A stretch of DNA of 64,000 bases from Synergistaceae bacterium. Lineage in GTDB: Bacteria; Synergistota; Synergistia; Synergistales; Aminobacteriaceae. Below the pieces are notes generated by a model. That model was not told the DNA's origin and ran no database searches. It was given only the letters and a program-made list of their open reading frames with translations. Positions within the stretch are counted from its first letter, which is position 1; every line of letters begins with the position of its first letter. Shown here piece after piece: positions 8,707 to 17,503 of the stretch. Location of the stretch: positions 34,749 to 98,748 of the forward strand of contig JAFRAH010000011.1 of the NCBI GenBank assembly GCA_017405525.1, given 5' to 3'. The position numbers and the translations under genes were made by a program.

Positions 8707-9924
8707 CTAAATCTCCCGAAGGATTATCTGCCGTGCCTCCCACATCGGAATGTTATGATGCGTGGCAATCGCCTTCACGTCCTCATACTCAGGAATACTC
8801 CTCAAGGTCTCACCATCAAGCTCCGTAGACTTCACTCGTACCTTGCCCAACGACGTATCAGCCTCTTCAACCTTCCAGTTCAGCCGCAAACGGTCATACT
8901 CCTTCAGCCTCACGCCCTGGGTTGTCGTGTGAGTAAGTATTATCCTGCTCAACTTCACGGCATCATCAGGACGCGACAGGCAACACAGCTTGACACCCGG
9001 CCTCCCCTTCTTCATGTAGACGCTCTCAAGCCAAACGTCAAGCCCCCCTGCCTCAAAGAGCTTCTCGGTAACTGGCTCATAGTCCTGCGGATTCATGTCG
9101 TCAATGTTGCACTCAATCAGCGATAACTTTTCACGAACGAATCCCCCCAGCTCTTCAGCGTCCTCAATCAGGACAGCCCTTAACGCGTTGGGCATGTCTG
9201 AGCTCTCACGGTTGCCCAGTCCGAAACCTGAAGCCGTGATTTTTCCCGGAGGCATCGTGCTGAAACCATCAGCGAGGCACTTCACGATAAGCGCACCCGT
9301 CGGTGTAGTCCTCTCCATAGGTGCACCTGACGAGAACACAGGCAGGCCATGAAGGAGATACTCAGCAGCAGGAGCAGGAACAGGCAGAATCCCGTGAGCA
9401 CATTCAACCGTCCCTGAGCCTACGTTGACGGGGGAACATATCACGCGCGGCCAGCCCAGAGCCTCCATCAGGATGAACGCTCCCGTAATGTCAATGATTG
9501 AGTCGACAGCACCGACCTCGTGGAAGTGTATCTTGTCGGGTGTCGTGCCGTGAACGTGTGCCTCAGCCTCAGCAAGCAGCGAGAACGCCCGGAGTGCCTC
9601 CCTCTTCACGCGCTGGGACAAATCACTGCCCGTAATCATCGCCTCAATGTCCGCCAAATGCCGGTGATGGTGATGATGTTCTTCATGGCCGTGCTCGTGT
9701 TCGTGGTGATGCTCATGATCCTTCATGCGAACGTCAAAATTTATCCCGGCTATTCCATTCTTTGTCGTGTGCTCTATGACTAGTCCATACTCTGAAGGGT
9801 CAAGGGCATGTATCTTCTGTATTTCCTTCTTGAGAATTTCGGTGTTAGGTACAAGGTTAAGTAATGCACCTATGAACATGTCGCCAGCAATCCCTGCGAA
9901 ACAGTCCAAGTATAACGTCTTCAA
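8707..9924 (-). CDS. larC: Nickel insertion protein LarC (nickel-pincer cofactor synthesis)
   Basis: LarC is the CTP-dependent nickel insertase that completes the Ni-pincer nucleotide cofactor of lactate racemase and related LarA enzymes. The 405-residue protein starts with LDCFAGIAGDMFIGALL and contains a His-rich loop with many HEH/HHH repeats (about residues 70-89), FHEVGAVDSI, and the downstream ECNIDDMNPQDYEPV. It is a single continuous frame, unlike lactobacilli where larC is split by a programmed frameshift. The start is TTG directly after the stop of the comB-like gene. No larA, larB or larE is in the window, so the partners must lie elsewhere. Confidence 0.92.
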   Translation of the reverse strand: MKTLYLDCFAGIAGDMFIGALLNLVPNTEILKKEIQKIHALDPSEYGLVIEHTTKNGIAGINFDVRMKDHEHHHEHEHGHEEHHHHHRHLADIEAMITGSDLSQRVKREALRAFSLLAEAEAHVHGTTPDKIHFHEVGAVDSIIDITGAFILMEALGWPRVICSPVNVGSGTVECAHGILPVPAPAAEYLLHGLPVFSSGAPMERTTPTGALIVKCLADGFSTMPPGKITASGFGLGNRESSDMPNALRAVLIEDAEELGGFVREKLSLIECNIDDMNPQDYEPVTEKLFEAGGLDVWLESVYMKKGRPGVKLCCLSRPDDAVKLSRIILTHTTTQGVRLKEYDRLRLNWKVEEADTSLGKVRVKSTELDGETLRSIPEYEDVKAIATHHNIPMWEARQIILREI

Positions 9925-10797
9925 CTAATTAGCCTTCTTTCTTGTGTATGAGAGTAATTCCTCGAACGGGTCAGTAACTTTTTGCGCCTTCACTTCAGGT
10001 TCTGGTTTGGGTTCAGTGTCTTCATGCTGGTACGGCCTCGCACTCCCTGAAACGCTCCGCAAGACAGTCCGGCCATTGCTCACGGACAACATAGGGACGA
10101 CAGTGGACGCGTCAATCTCACACGAGAACGCAATATCCTCCGTGTACCCTATCTGCTCCAAGTAACGGGCATGTGTCGATAGCCTCACGAACTCCCGAAG
10201 GTTATTGCCCCTGTTCTGCCAGAGGGTTAATGCCATTCTCGCGCTGTCAGACATGATGAGCTCCCCACGTGATGAAAGCTCCTCAACGATCGCCCCGGCA
10301 CATAATGCATCCTCCCATGACGGCCGCTTCTTCCTACCTGAACACAGAATGCCTATCCTTGAGCCTATAGTGAGGGCGTAATCCAGACATGCCGAGTAAT
10401 TCCTGAAACTTGCGGCAATAACCGGGCATCCAGTGGAAGCAGCCTCAAGGAGTGCTACAGTTCCGTTAGTCGTGGACATTACCCCGCAATAGTGCGAACG
10501 TACAAGCTCATAGCTCAGCTCAACCGGCGAATTTCCCGCGTCGAAGCCTTCTGGGGGTATTCCGTTGACCTCGCCCATGAGGAGGGGAGACGAACCCCTG
10601 CCCTTGAGCTCCTGGACTAACTTGCGGGCATCATCTGGGGACTTCACCGGGTAAAGCTCAGTGCCTCCGAGCTCAAACCACCGGGACATCACCGTAGTGG
10701 CTCTGAGAACGTCAACGACAAGCCAGACATCAGCGGACGGAAGATAGTTGCCGCCGCCGCACGAGAACACTAAATCAGCCTCGTAGTGCCCGGCCAT
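9925..10797 (-). CDS. comB: 2-phosphosulfolactate phosphatase family protein (ComB-like)
   Basis: The 290-residue protein carries the ComB signatures: WLVVDVLRATTVMSRW, LLMGEVNGIPPEGFDAGNSP and STTNGTVALLEA. In methanogens ComB makes sulfolactate for coenzyme M; in most bacteria the family's substrate is not established, so the name is family-level only. The start at 10797 lies one base after the proS stop, with GAAGG in the proS 3' end as ribosome-binding site; a longer in-frame reading from 10839 would overlap proS. The order proS-comB-larC with touching ends indicates one transcript. The C-terminal 40 residues are charged and look like an appendix. Confidence 0.8.
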   Translation of the reverse strand: MAGHYEADLVFSCGGGNYLPSADVWLVVDVLRATTVMSRWFELGGTELYPVKSPDDARKLVQELKGRGSSPLLMGEVNGIPPEGFDAGNSPVELSYELVRSHYCGVMSTTNGTVALLEAASTGCPVIAASFRNYSACLDYALTIGSRIGILCSGRKKRPSWEDALCAGAIVEELSSRGELIMSDSARMALTLWQNRGNNLREFVRLSTHARYLEQIGYTEDIAFSCEIDASTVVPMLSVSNGRTVLRSVSGSARPYQHEDTEPKPEPEVKAQKVTDPFEELLSYTRKKAN

Positions 10798-10798
10798 G

Positions 10799-12235
10799 TC
10801 AATATGCCTTCGCAAAGACAGTGAGCCTTGCGCCGTCATTGCCCGTGATTATGCACTTACCGGTGTCATTGCCCGGAAGAATGCAGCGGGGTGTTGCGCC
10901 TGTTTCCTCACGTATTCTTGTCTCGTCTTCGGGAGTCCCGCCGAAATATGCCCGGACAAAGCCGCCCTGAGACGCGATAATCTCCTTCAGTTCGTCATAG
11001 CTCCCGGCATCGTGGGTGTTCCCATCGCGGAAATTCTTTGCCCTCGTGAACATGTTAGCCTGTATGTCCTCAAGCAGCTTCTTCACCGTTGGGATTACTG
11101 CCTCGTTCTTCACGTCAAGTTTCTCGCCTGTGTCGCGTCGTACAACCCTGACAGTTCCTGCCGAAATGTCCTTCTCCCCAAGCTCAAGCCTCAAAGGTAC
11201 GCCCTTCTGAAGGTGGGTGAAGAACCTGTCGCCGGGTCTTGCGTGGAAGTCAGTATCCACCTTCGTGAACATTCCGCCCAACTCGTCATCAAGCCTTGCT
11301 GAGAGTTCCTTTGCTTTCGGGAGAATGTCATTCTCTGCAACGCTCTCATCCTTCGAGATGGGCAGTATTGCGGCCTTAACGGGAGCAATTCTTGGCGGGA
11401 CTATGAGGCCGTCATCGTCTGAATGTACCATGATTAACGCACCGATTAACCTTGTGGATACTCCCCAGCTTGTCGTCCAACAGTAGGCTAGTTCCCCCTC
11501 GCGGTTCTGGTACTGCATCTCGAAGGCCTTGGCGAAATTCTGGCCTAGGAAGTGGCTTGTTCCTGCCTGCAACGCCCTCTTGTCGCTCATCATTGCCTCA
11601 CACGTATATGTGTCGACTGCTCCGGGGAATCTCTCGCCTTTGGTCTTCTCGCCAGCGGTTACGGGTATCGCCAGTTCCCCCTCAATCGTGCGCCTGTAGA
11701 CCTCAAGCATCCTTAGTGTTTCCTCGCGGGCTTCCTGTTCGGTCTCGTGGGCGGTGTGTCCTTCCTGCCAGAGGAACTCGGACGTTCTCAGGAAGAGGCG
11801 GGGGCGTTTCTCCCATCGCATTACGTTGCACCACTGGTTCATGAGTATGGGCAGATCCCTCCATGAATGTATCCACTTCGCGTACATGCTGCCTATTACG
11901 GTCTCTGATGTCGAGCGTACTGCCAGGGGTTCTTCGAGTTCTTCGCCGCCCGCGTGAGTAACCATAGCAAGCTCAGGGGCAAATCCCTCAACGTGTTCTG
12001 CTTCCCTCCTGAAGAATGACTCAGGAATTAGCAGGGGGAAATATGCGTTGACATGGCCGGTCTTCTTGAACTCGGCATCAAATTTTGCCTGTATGCTTTC
12101 CCAGATTGCGTAGCCTGTAGGACGTATGACCATGCAGCCACGTACGGGAGCATAGTCTGCCATTTCTGCGGCCTTGATTACGTCAAGATACCACTGCGAA
12201 TAGTTCTCTTTTCTCGGTGTAATGTTGCGTGCCAA
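10799..12235 (-). CDS. proS: Prolyl-tRNA synthetase, archaeal/eukaryotic type
   Basis: This class II synthetase charges tRNA-Pro. At 478 residues it is the short form without the bacterial editing insertion between motifs 2 and 3. Landmarks are GCMVIRPTGYAIWE (motif 1 region), RWEKRPRLFLRTSEFLWQEGHTA (motif 2; 23 residues, quoted only by its key R-T-S-E-F-W-Q-E-G-H), LAYCWTTSWGVSTR (motif 3) and the C-terminal domain ending in an aromatic residue (FAKAY). The start is TTG at 12235 with a strong GGAGGA site, which overlaps the stop of the upstream toxin gene. Translational coupling with the toxin gene is therefore possible. Confidence 0.96.
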   Translation of the reverse strand: MARNITPRKENYSQWYLDVIKAAEMADYAPVRGCMVIRPTGYAIWESIQAKFDAEFKKTGHVNAYFPLLIPESFFRREAEHVEGFAPELAMVTHAGGEELEEPLAVRSTSETVIGSMYAKWIHSWRDLPILMNQWCNVMRWEKRPRLFLRTSEFLWQEGHTAHETEQEAREETLRMLEVYRRTIEGELAIPVTAGEKTKGERFPGAVDTYTCEAMMSDKRALQAGTSHFLGQNFAKAFEMQYQNREGELAYCWTTSWGVSTRLIGALIMVHSDDDGLIVPPRIAPVKAAILPISKDESVAENDILPKAKELSARLDDELGGMFTKVDTDFHARPGDRFFTHLQKGVPLRLELGEKDISAGTVRVVRRDTGEKLDVKNEAVIPTVKKLLEDIQANMFTRAKNFRDGNTHDAGSYDELKEIIASQGGFVRAYFGGTPEDETRIREETGATPRCILPGNDTGKCIITGNDGARLTVFAKAY

Positions 12236-12240
12236 TTGTG

Positions 12241-12645
12241 TTATTCCTCCTTGTTTGTCTGCCAGAATGTTTTTACTCCGTCATACTTCACTATTTCGCT
12301 GTCTTGGGTCAGGAGCGTCAAATCTTCCTCGATTGCCGTTGCTGTGATTATGCGGTCGAAAGGGTCGCGGTGTATCAGTGGCATCTGCTTTATGCGCTCG
12401 AAATATGCCAGTTTCAGGGGCATAATGATAATGCCGTTGTTAGCGCAGAGTTCCGCAATTCTGTAAACGCTTTGTGTTACAGAAGAAAGTTTCCCTGTAG
12501 TCTGCTTTACAGCAATCTCCCATAAAGTAGCGATGCTCACGTACACATTATCACTGTCATATATGATTTGCCTGACAGATTCGGGCAGCTTCTTATCTCG
12601 TGTCATGTACCATATCAGCGTGCATGTATCGACAAGGTATTTCAT
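12241..12645 (-). CDS. PIN-domain toxin, VapC-like
   Basis: This 134-residue PIN-domain protein is probably an RNase toxin. The acidic active-site residues are visible: Asp in YLVDTCTLIWYM, Glu in SIATLWEIAVK, and the Asp pair in IHRDPFDRIITATAIEE. Its start overlaps the stop of the small gene upstream by ATGA, the usual arrangement of an antitoxin-toxin pair. Its stop lies inside the ribosome-binding site of proS, an essential gene. The RNA target cannot be inferred from sequence. Confidence 0.88.
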   Translation of the reverse strand: MKYLVDTCTLIWYMTRDKKLPESVRQIIYDSDNVYVSIATLWEIAVKQTTGKLSSVTQSVYRIAELCANNGIIIMPLKLAYFERIKQMPLIHRDPFDRIITATAIEEDLTLLTQDSEIVKYDGVKTFWQTNKEE

Positions 12646-12926
12646 ACAGCCGCCTCGTGAACTTTTGCTTTCTTGCTGCCGGCCTCCTCTATAAGCCCCC
12701 TAAGTTCACTCTCAGTTACCAGCTCCATAGGCTCATCAAAATCATCAGCAACCCACATTTTGCCCTCCAGTATCCCGTATAAATCGCGTGGTCTTCCTCG
12801 TGGTTTATCAGGCTGTCCCAGTCTCACAGGACATTCACTCAGGAAACGCATATAGTGAATTAGTTCTGACAGCTTGAAGTCCGGCACACTGTCGAGAGCG
12901 TGCAAAGCCTCTTCTCTTAGTGTCAT
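12642..12926 (-). CDS. Antitoxin of the VapBC-like pair (DUF2281-like)
   Basis: This 94-residue protein precedes the PIN toxin and overlaps it by four bases. The N-terminal half (ALDSVPDFKLSELIHYMRFL) is helical and typical of small antitoxins of the DUF2281 type. The C-terminal half is acidic with MWVADDFDEPMELV, the part that normally occupies the toxin active site. A GGAGG motif lies upstream of the start. It follows the patatin gene by 26 bases. Confidence 0.75.
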   Translation of the reverse strand: MTLREEALHALDSVPDFKLSELIHYMRFLSECPVRLGQPDKPRGRPRDLYGILEGKMWVADDFDEPMELVTESELRGLIEEAGSKKAKVHEAAV

Positions 12927-12952
12927 GATTGTTCCGCCTCCTCACGAAAATT

Positions 12953-15046
12953 TTACGGCAGAGGGTAGTGATCCCATATAGGCACACCGATAAAGAACCC
13001 TGCCTTGAACTCCTCAGATCCATACATCAGGGCAAACTTCATGTCTACGAGGTTGTTAGGGAAGTTCACCGCAAGACCTACCTCCCACGGGGCATCTATC
13101 TTGTTCCACTTCTTGTCCATCGCATAGCCCCAGCTCGCGAAAAGTTCCCCGGCAATTACACCCATTGCGTTCCGGCTGAGTATCTTCCTCACCGCCAAGT
13201 TAGTCCAGAACATGCGCTCGGCCTCAATGGGATTTCTCGCCACCGAATAGAGCTCCTCAGCAGCCCCCAAATATACGGCGTGGCTCCTGCGGTTAAGGTC
13301 TCCCTCAGCGAAACCGGCACGGAAATACGTCCTCCATATGCTCGACACGTCAAGCGGCTTGAAGTAGCTTACCCTGTAATTCACCTCGTCAAAGTCAGGC
13401 CACCATGCATTTATTCTCCAAGCATGTCCTTTTGTCGGGTCTGAGGCCATGTCCAGAGTGTCATACTCAGCAAAGAACGTAGGCCCGGCAGCCTCCGTGT
13501 CATCTCTGGCAGATATAGCGTTGCCGTCAACGTGCTCATACGCATAGCCTATCCCGACGTTGACATCACCCCACGTGAAGAGCTTGGCGACACCCACCGC
13601 GTACCTGTCCCAATCCCGGAGCCTGTCGTTTTCACCGGCTGGCTTCCAGTTCTGCGCGCTCAACGTGAACTGCCACGCGTCCATAGGCTGGGGGGCTGTC
13701 TGGTACGTGAGGTCTATTCCCCACTGGTCGCTTATCTTCGCCACACCTACAAGCGAGTCATACTCTGACCATATACCGCGGGCTTCGGCCTTGAGATACA
13801 GCCACCTGTTAGGATGAAGGTTAGTACTGTAGCCGGATATTCCGAACTTAAGCTCAGGAGACTGCCTCACGTCAATTCTCACGAGGACATCTCCCGAATC
13901 CGTACGGCCAAGCTGGTAGTCAGCAAGCTCAATCCCTGATGCCTCCGTCAGCTTCGTCATGAGCTCGTCGATCTCCCTAGCATCCGCGGGCTTCCCAACA
14001 AGACGGAGTGCCCTTTTCCTCACCATCTCAGACATTTTGGGCGGAAGTCCGTGAACTTCAACATCTCCCACTATGTCATTGAGCACCCTTTCTTCCTCAA
14101 GCGTGAAGAGTGCAGGCCCCTTCTCTGAGAGCTCCTTAATGTCGTCAATCCTCTCAATGGCTGCGTCAGCTCCAAGCTGGATTATTGCCTCCGGGTCCCC
14201 GGCATCGAGCATCCCAAGACCTGCTACTTTGGGCTTTAGGAGTATGTCAGCCGCCGCACCTTCCTCGTCTGTGGTCTTCCTCATAAGAACAGTCAAGGCT
14301 TGGTTCACAACGTCCATGTAGGAGTTCACACTCTCAAGCATCGCATCTGAAATGTCTACGGCAACTATTGGGATTCCGGGGAAAAGCTCACGCGCAGTAT
14401 ATACCGGGAGGTTCGAGACTATACCGCCATCAACAAGAACATGGCCGTCAATCGTCCATGGCTCGAAAAGCATCGGTATCGACATCGAGGCTCTCATTGC
14501 CGCCGCTATGTTCCCTTCCTTGAGCACTACCTTTTCGCCCGTGTTTATGTCCGTCGCAACCGCCGCATAAGGAATTGGGAGGTGGTAGAAGTCTGTCTCT
14601 GTTACGTGCCTCATGAGCTGGGAGAAATATTCGTAGAGCTTGTCCCCCGTCAAGAGTCCCTTGGGCCCGCGCTGGCCGTCCTGCTTCTTCCACGTAAGAG
14701 CCGGGATTGTGCTCGTCTTTGCCCGACGGTCGTTGCCCGTGAATACGAACATAGGCCCGGTGTTCTCACTCAAGAGTGAAGGAAGGTCAAGCTCCTTCAG
14801 TATCCTGTGCATGTCCTGCGTCGAGTAGCCGGATGCCCTCAATGCTCCCATCAATGCACCCATGCTGGTCCCGACAATTCCGACAACAGGAATACCGTTC
14901 AGCTCCAACGTCTCGATTACTCCCAAGTGAGCGAAGCCCTTAGTCCCTCCGCCTGAGAGAACAAGTACAACCCCGGCATCAACAGAAAGGGGGCTTAACG
15001 AAATTATCAGCGCGGCCATGAACGAATAAAGCCATTTCCTGAACAT
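12953..15046 (-). CDS. Patatin-like phospholipase autotransporter (type Vd, PlpD-like)
   Basis: This 697-residue exported protein starts with a signal peptide (FMAALIISLSPLSVDAG). A patatin domain follows: the oxyanion motif SGGGTKGFAH, the nucleophile Ser61 in GTSMG, and the Asp of the dyad in VDGGIVSNLPV near residue 210. After about residue 330 comes a POTRA-like segment. The last 300 residues alternate aromatic and polar residues as in outer-membrane beta-barrels. This order defines type Vd secretion, where the lipase is carried to the surface by its own barrel. The terminal residues HYPLP are not the usual final Phe or Trp. The start is supported by AGGAGAGGA upstream. Confidence 0.85.
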   Translation of the reverse strand: MFRKWLYSFMAALIISLSPLSVDAGVVLVLSGGGTKGFAHLGVIETLELNGIPVVGIVGTSMGALMGALRASGYSTQDMHRILKELDLPSLLSENTGPMFVFTGNDRRAKTSTIPALTWKKQDGQRGPKGLLTGDKLYEYFSQLMRHVTETDFYHLPIPYAAVATDINTGEKVVLKEGNIAAAMRASMSIPMLFEPWTIDGHVLVDGGIVSNLPVYTARELFPGIPIVAVDISDAMLESVNSYMDVVNQALTVLMRKTTDEEGAAADILLKPKVAGLGMLDAGDPEAIIQLGADAAIERIDDIKELSEKGPALFTLEEERVLNDIVGDVEVHGLPPKMSEMVRKRALRLVGKPADAREIDELMTKLTEASGIELADYQLGRTDSGDVLVRIDVRQSPELKFGISGYSTNLHPNRWLYLKAEARGIWSEYDSLVGVAKISDQWGIDLTYQTAPQPMDAWQFTLSAQNWKPAGENDRLRDWDRYAVGVAKLFTWGDVNVGIGYAYEHVDGNAISARDDTEAAGPTFFAEYDTLDMASDPTKGHAWRINAWWPDFDEVNYRVSYFKPLDVSSIWRTYFRAGFAEGDLNRRSHAVYLGAAEELYSVARNPIEAERMFWTNLAVRKILSRNAMGVIAGELFASWGYAMDKKWNKIDAPWEVGLAVNFPNNLVDMKFALMYGSEEFKAGFFIGVPIWDHYPLP

Positions 15047-15068
15047 GATAGTAATTCCTCTCCTTAAG

Positions 15069-15103
15069 AAAAACGGCCCCGGCCCATTCAGACCAGAACC
15101 GCT
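15069..15103 (-). terminator. GC-rich terminator between the CheX-like gene and the patatin gene
   Basis: On the minus strand an 11-bp stem (CGGTTCTGGTC with GGGCCGGGGCCG, including several G-U pairs) is followed by TTTTTC. It lies directly downstream of the CheX-like gene, so the patatin gene is probably a separate transcription unit. Confidence 0.65.
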
Positions 15104-15138
15104 CGTTAATTTCCGTGTTTAAGTGTGAGATTTACAGG

Positions 15139-15630
15139 CTAGTCAATCTTGAATGACAAGACAAGGTACAAACCTCCCGAAGGATCAAGCGTAAAAGGCA
15201 GTGTGAAGCTCCTCATTCCGTTGTCCTCCTTGGTTACGTTCCTGATGTTTTCCCCTACTATGAGCTGCGGGGGGGTTACGTCAACCGTCCCTAATGCACT
15301 CTGAACAAGCGCACGGCCTCCTATCATGTTGGAGAGCTCGCCTATTACGCTCATTGAGACATCATCGCCAAGCTGGGGCATTATCATTCCGCCGGACATT
15401 GCCTTAATGATATTGTCAAAGCCGTCCTTGTTCAACATAATATTGACCGTTCCCCTTGAGCCTACTCCTACGACTCCGATCAGGGCGGTCGTGCATATGT
15501 TGTCGACTTTTATGCCAGGAGCTACTTTTGACTTGTTGAGGGTGATATTAAGCCCTACCTCTCGCCCTACGGAAAGAACAGCCGATGCAAAACTATTTAC
15601 CAGAGCGATTAGTTTGTCGTTACCGGCCAT
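15139..15630 (-). CDS. CheX-like chemotaxis phosphatase
   Basis: CheX proteins dephosphorylate CheY-P. The 163-residue protein has the CheX core with SVIGELSNMIGGRALVQ, which carries the Glu and Asn used in catalysis by the CheC/CheX family, then DVTPPQLIVGENI. I place the start at 15630 (MAGNDKLIAL) because it has a strong GGGAGGGAG site. The longer reading from 15684 begins directly at the edge of a TATAAT, which would put its start before the transcription start. No che or flagellar genes adjoin it, though YvyF-like and prepilin-peptidase genes lie nearby on the other strand. Confidence 0.82.
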   Translation of the reverse strand: MAGNDKLIALVNSFASAVLSVGREVGLNITLNKSKVAPGIKVDNICTTALIGVVGVGSRGTVNIMLNKDGFDNIIKAMSGGMIMPQLGDDVSMSVIGELSNMIGGRALVQSALGTVDVTPPQLIVGENIRNVTKEDNGMRSFTLPFTLDPSGGLYLVLSFKID

Positions 15631-15684
15631 CTGAATATAATCTCCCTCCCTGTGAATTATGACTGTGGATTTGAGTTTGGCCAT

Positions 15685-15690
15685 ATTATA
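15685..15690 (-). promoter_or_regulatory. -10 element of the CheX-like gene
   Basis: TATAAT on the minus strand, immediately next to the stop of the RuvX-like gene and 55 bases upstream of the chosen start. It is one reason for choosing the shorter CheX-like protein. Confidence 0.5.
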
Positions 15691-16189
15691 GCTTATTCCC
15701 GCGTATATCTCTATATTTTTTCAGCCCCCTCAAAGCTACAGCCCATGCCGCCAAGTCATCCAGTACCCTCGAAGGCACCCTCAAGCCTTCAGGAAGGAGA
15801 CGCACGAAAATTCCCGGCCTGTGAATCTTCCAGTACAGCCCTCGCGCCTCAAGGGTCGTGTTTCTCTCGTCGACTTCAAGAACTTCACACCTTGCCCAAG
15901 CCCTGACCTTCCCGGAAAATTCCCGGCTTGTAGTTCCGTCCCCTATGGCGATAAATTCCACATGACCCAGCGCGTCATCAGGGAGCTCCTCAGAACTGCC
16001 CTCGATAATGTACGGCCTGAAGTCCGCAACGAACGCATCACTATCTGCCGTCGGGAATATCCCCGAAACCACAAGACCCCCGTCAAAGTCAACGAACGCA
16101 AAGCCTGTCTTGTCTCGTCCGGGGTCAAGCCCTAACGCTAAACTTCCTTTCCCAGTGTGTACTGCCACCTGTCCAGAAGCCAAAGCCAT
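15686..16189 (-). CDS. RuvX/YqgF-like RNase H-fold protein
   Basis: This 167-residue protein has the RNase H-fold start LALGLDPGRDKTGFAFVD, where the first Asp would be catalytic, and VEFIAIGDGTTSREF in the middle. This resembles YqgF/RuvX, the family linked to 16S rRNA 5' processing and possible Holliday-junction resolution. The C-terminal part also holds a conserved-looking Asp in SRVLDDLAAWAVAL. The start at 16189 is preceded by AAAGGAG and lies inside the 3' end of the acyltransferase gene, so about 50 bases overlap. I cannot tell whether this is the genome's only YqgF. Confidence 0.65.
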   Translation of the reverse strand: MALASGQVAVHTGKGSLALGLDPGRDKTGFAFVDFDGGLVVSGIFPTADSDAFVADFRPYIIEGSSEELPDDALGHVEFIAIGDGTTSREFSGKVRAWARCEVLEVDERNTTLEARGLYWKIHRPGIFVRLLPEGLRVPSRVLDDLAAWAVALRGLKKYRDIRGNKL

Positions 16190-17001
16190 AATTCTGGTCT
16201 CTCCTTTATCCATGACGCTATAACCTCGTTGCAGATTTCGAGGCTCGCACGTATGTCCTCCCCGAACGGTCTGCCGTTAATGTCTTTCCTGTCGCTGAGT
16301 ATCTCCGTCATAAGAACCTCATGATGTGATGGGTTGCCCTTGTCCCTGATGCACCTCGTGGCTATGACAGGGCACCTGAACTTCCGATAGAGTTTCACGA
16401 TCCCTTCATGTGTGCTTGCAGGAAGTCCCAAGAACTCCGTCATTACCCCATCCTTCCGCGCGTCAAGGTCCTGCATGATTACGATGATGCCTCCTGACTT
16501 GAGCACCCTGAAGATTTCCCGCAAGCCCTTGTTGCTGTCTATCATGGACATTCCCGACGAGTTCACACGGATGTTCATGATGATGTTCTCGGCTGATTCG
16601 TCAGACTGTGGGGTATAGACGGCGTGAAGCGGGAAGCCCTCGTGAATGACCCTTGCGGCGGCAAGCTCCCAGTTGGCCATGTGGCCGGTCATGAGAATAG
16701 CTCCGTTCCCTCGCGACAGGGCAGACTTGAGGAGGCTGATGCTCTCTTCCGGGAAGTCAACGAGCTCATCAATCCGGGACTTCATGGCCGGGAGACGTAT
16801 GAACTCGACAGCAGACATCCCAAGATTGACGAATGAACCCCGCACTATCTCACGGGCAATAGTTACGCCAACACCGAGGGACTTAACGCAGCGTGATTCA
16901 CACCTGTCAGTTTTCCGCCATAGGATGAGACGGAGAAGCCTCCCTATAAATCTTCCGAATGAGAGAGCCATACTGTGAGGGAGAAATCGAAGGAACTTCA
17001 C
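16138..17001 (-). CDS. Lipid A biosynthesis acyltransferase (LpxL/HtrB family)
   Basis: This 287-residue inner-membrane acyltransferase probably adds a secondary acyl chain to Kdo2-lipid A or a similar glycolipid. The HX4D/E motif is present as GHMANWELAA, followed by VYTPQSDESAE, the conserved IIVIMQDLDARKDG region and the C-terminal RPELWLWLLDRW, all typical of LpxL/LpxM/LpxP. Length is normal. The start is GTG at 17001; an AGGAGG lies 26 bases upstream, farther than usual, and no closer in-frame start is seen. Together with the patatin autotransporter it points to a diderm envelope with lipopolysaccharide. Confidence 0.88.
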   Translation of the reverse strand: MKFLRFLPHSMALSFGRFIGRLLRLILWRKTDRCESRCVKSLGVGVTIAREIVRGSFVNLGMSAVEFIRLPAMKSRIDELVDFPEESISLLKSALSRGNGAILMTGHMANWELAAARVIHEGFPLHAVYTPQSDESAENIIMNIRVNSSGMSMIDSNKGLREIFRVLKSGGIIVIMQDLDARKDGVMTEFLGLPASTHEGIVKLYRKFRCPVIATRCIRDKGNPSHHEVLMTEILSDRKDINGRPFGEDIRASLEICNEVIASWIKERPELWLWLLDRWQYTLGKEV

Positions 17002-17098
17002 AAGAAAATCAAGCGTGGTTTAATTTCCTCCTGAACGAAAATTTTTATTATCATATCATGTAAAATTATCACCGATTATTTCAGCGGGAGGGGATACT

Positions 17099-17482
17099 AT
17101 GGCATTAAGCGAGTGCAAAATATGCAAGTCTCTCTACGACAATGAAACTCAGCAGGGAAACAGTGAGATATGCCACAGCTGCCGTATGATGCTCGAAGGC
17201 ACTTACGGGAGAATACACAACTACCTCAGAGATCACGGGACAACAATGAAGATTGACATCCAGAAGTTGGCTGAAGACACATCAACAACTCCGGCAGAGA
17301 TGCAGATACTCGTTGAGCTTGGCTGGCTTGAACGAGACATACAAACCTACAGCTGGACGATCTCGGACAGGCAGATACTTGCCGGGGAATTTGCCCGCGA
17401 ACTTGAGAAGATGATTGAGCGCAACAAGAAGTCAACCACGTACAAAGGCTTTAACCGAAGGTACGAGAGAAAGAAGAAATAA
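17099..17482 (+). CDS. Zinc-ribbon/HTH protein, YvyF-like, copy 1
   Basis: This 127-residue protein starts with two Cys pairs (CKICKSLY and CHSCR) that should bind zinc. A helix-turn-helix-like segment follows (IDIQKLAEDTSTTPAEMQIL), then LGWLERDIQTYSW and a basic tail. The layout resembles the flagellar-operon protein YvyF (TIGR03826), whose exact role is unsettled. A related protein follows 21 bases downstream. No flagellin, flgM or flgK is visible, so a flagellar link is only by family resemblance. Confidence 0.6.
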   Translation: MALSECKICKSLYDNETQQGNSEICHSCRMMLEGTYGRIHNYLRDHGTTMKIDIQKLAEDTSTTPAEMQILVELGWLERDIQTYSWTISDRQILAGEFARELEKMIERNKKSTTYKGFNRRYERKKK

Positions 17483-17503
17483 ACAAAGGAGGCAGATGGC
17501 ACT

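Noticed and set aside
8623..9126. Plus-strand open frame of 167 codons over larC
   Set aside because: It lies wholly or mostly antisense to a clear larC and has no recognisable domain.
10798..10839. Longer N-terminus for the comB-like protein
   Set aside because: It would overlap proS by 41 bases and lacks family similarity; the ATG right after the proS stop has a ribosome-binding site.
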